Assembly (NCBI GenBank): GCA_037074765.1
Contig: JBAMDO010000078.1
Span: 124,001 to 188,000 of the forward strand
DNA: 64,000 nt
Reading direction: 5' to 3'
Origin: Mansonella perstans
Lineage: Eukaryota > Nematoda > Chromadorea > Rhabditida > Onchocercidae
Shown piece by piece: positions 63,236 to 64,000 of this stretch (positions are counted from its first letter, which is position 1; every line of letters starts with the position of its first letter). Under the pieces are notes generated by a model. The model had not been told where the DNA came from and did no database searches. It saw only the letters and a list, made by a program, of their open reading frames with translations. The translations under genes and the position numbers were made by a program.

Positions 63236-63560
63236 TTCGTCAGGTGGTTTCTCTCTCACAATTCGAAAAAACACCAACTGTTCAGTATCAGCTCTACTAA
63301 TCATTCCAAATTAATCGTAAACATTTGCTGCTATCGATCGGTTAAGGATATTACACTCCTAATCGATGAGCCGATACTCAGTTTCACAGCAATCTTCTCC
63401 TTCAATTCATCACATCGTCTCTCTCATTTTCTCTTATTTTCACAGCAACCTAATTCACTCATTTTGCATACTATTTATGCACTTATGTCGTCTGCTTACT
63501 CTTGCTTTCTTGTACAAAACAAATTTCGAAAAACAAGATATTCGATACGCAGTAGGCGGG

Positions 63561-63804
63561 TCATCCAGAACTTTCTAGAAGAGTCAGCCCGCTGTCAGTT
63601 CCTATATAAACGTGCTTTTCAACTTCACTGATGCTGTATTCATCGTGCGGAGGAGCATGTTTGTGGTGGTGGTGGTAGTTGAGGTTGGAGTTGGAGTTGA
63701 GGTTGAGGTTGAGGTTGAGGTTGAGGAGTAGGCAGTTTGTCTCGTTTGTTCTTAGTTGAGGGTATGGTGAAGGTTGAAGCAGTGGTGAGATCAAGATGAA
63801 TGAC
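63561..63804 (-). CDS. Candidate minus-strand terminal exon
   Basis: A CTACTTTAG acceptor precedes 63804. The phase-2 frame stays open for 80 codons to a TGA at 63561-63563. It contains a low-complexity Asn/Leu/Ser stretch and HHHHKHAPPHDEYS, then ISEVEKHVYIGTDSGLTLLE, which looks like real protein. No adjoining exon was identified and much of its length is simple repeat, so this is weak. Confidence 0.2.
63661..63727. repeat. GTTGAG/GTTGGA hexanucleotide and GTG repeat
   Basis: A run of GTG followed by about nine GTTGAG or GTTGGA units. On the minus strand it reads as an Asn-Leu/Asn-Ser repeat inside the candidate exon 63804-63561. Confidence 0.9.
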
Positions 63805-64000
63805 CTAAAGTAGGTTTGAATATAAATGGGGAGATGGGTGTGCAGTTGTTTCTGTTAAAGCTATAAAGCTATTCATACTGATTGATTTTGTCCAAGAGTT
63901 ATTGCTTATGATTATCCAGCATAATGGGAAAAAATATATCGGAAGTGTTATTTCTTTTTTTTTTTTTTTATTGTTACTGTTTACGTGAAAATGATATTGC

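Overview
The window looks like nuclear DNA of a nematode, probably a filarial or other spirurid worm. It is strongly A+T-rich and gene-sparse. Introns have GTAAGT-type donors and TTTCAG/TTTTAG acceptors, and the main gene is a divergent, multi-repeat filamin of the type C. elegans calls FLN-2. The organism is inferred from gene structure; nothing in the window names it.

Layout. (1) 1-13,980 is mostly non-coding and rich in short repeats. It holds a possible two-exon 40-residue gene on + (2099-3011), which converges on a possible minus-strand gene (3687-3032). It also has a 63-bp tandem array (7327-7643) and inverted repeats. (2) 13,983-50,686 (+) is one large filamin gene. I traced 58 coding exons that join in phase with one exception, giving about 2,970 residues. 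The protein has six filamin Ig repeats, a roughly 600-residue Ser/Thr/charged spacer ending in a helical segment, two repeats, a Lys/Glu-rich insert, fifteen more repeats and a proline-rich tail. No calponin-homology (actin-binding) domain is encoded in the window. The leader just upstream contains a 47-codon ORF with a signal-peptide-like start. (3) 56,065-58,579 (+) is a tetraspanin, complete except for its first coding exon, with every traced intron in phase 0. A TATA-like element with a short candidate leader exon lies upstream (52,255-52,402). (4) 58,580-64,000 holds no gene of which I am certain. It contains two candidate minus-strand genes (60,586-59,549; and 61,659-61,331, whose sequence suggests a histone fold), a tRNA-Thr-like relic, a 29-bp minisatellite and a hexanucleotide repeat.

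The filamin and the tetraspanin are both cell-cortex or membrane-organising proteins, but nothing in the sequence shows that they are functionally linked. The most unusual points are four introns with GC instead of GT donors in one gene, a one-base phase conflict at a single junction, a decayed filamin-repeat exon and a decayed exon duplication inside the spacer introns, and the upstream peptide ORF ending 23 bases before the filamin start. I see no CRISPR array, complete transposon, rRNA or bacterial insertion.
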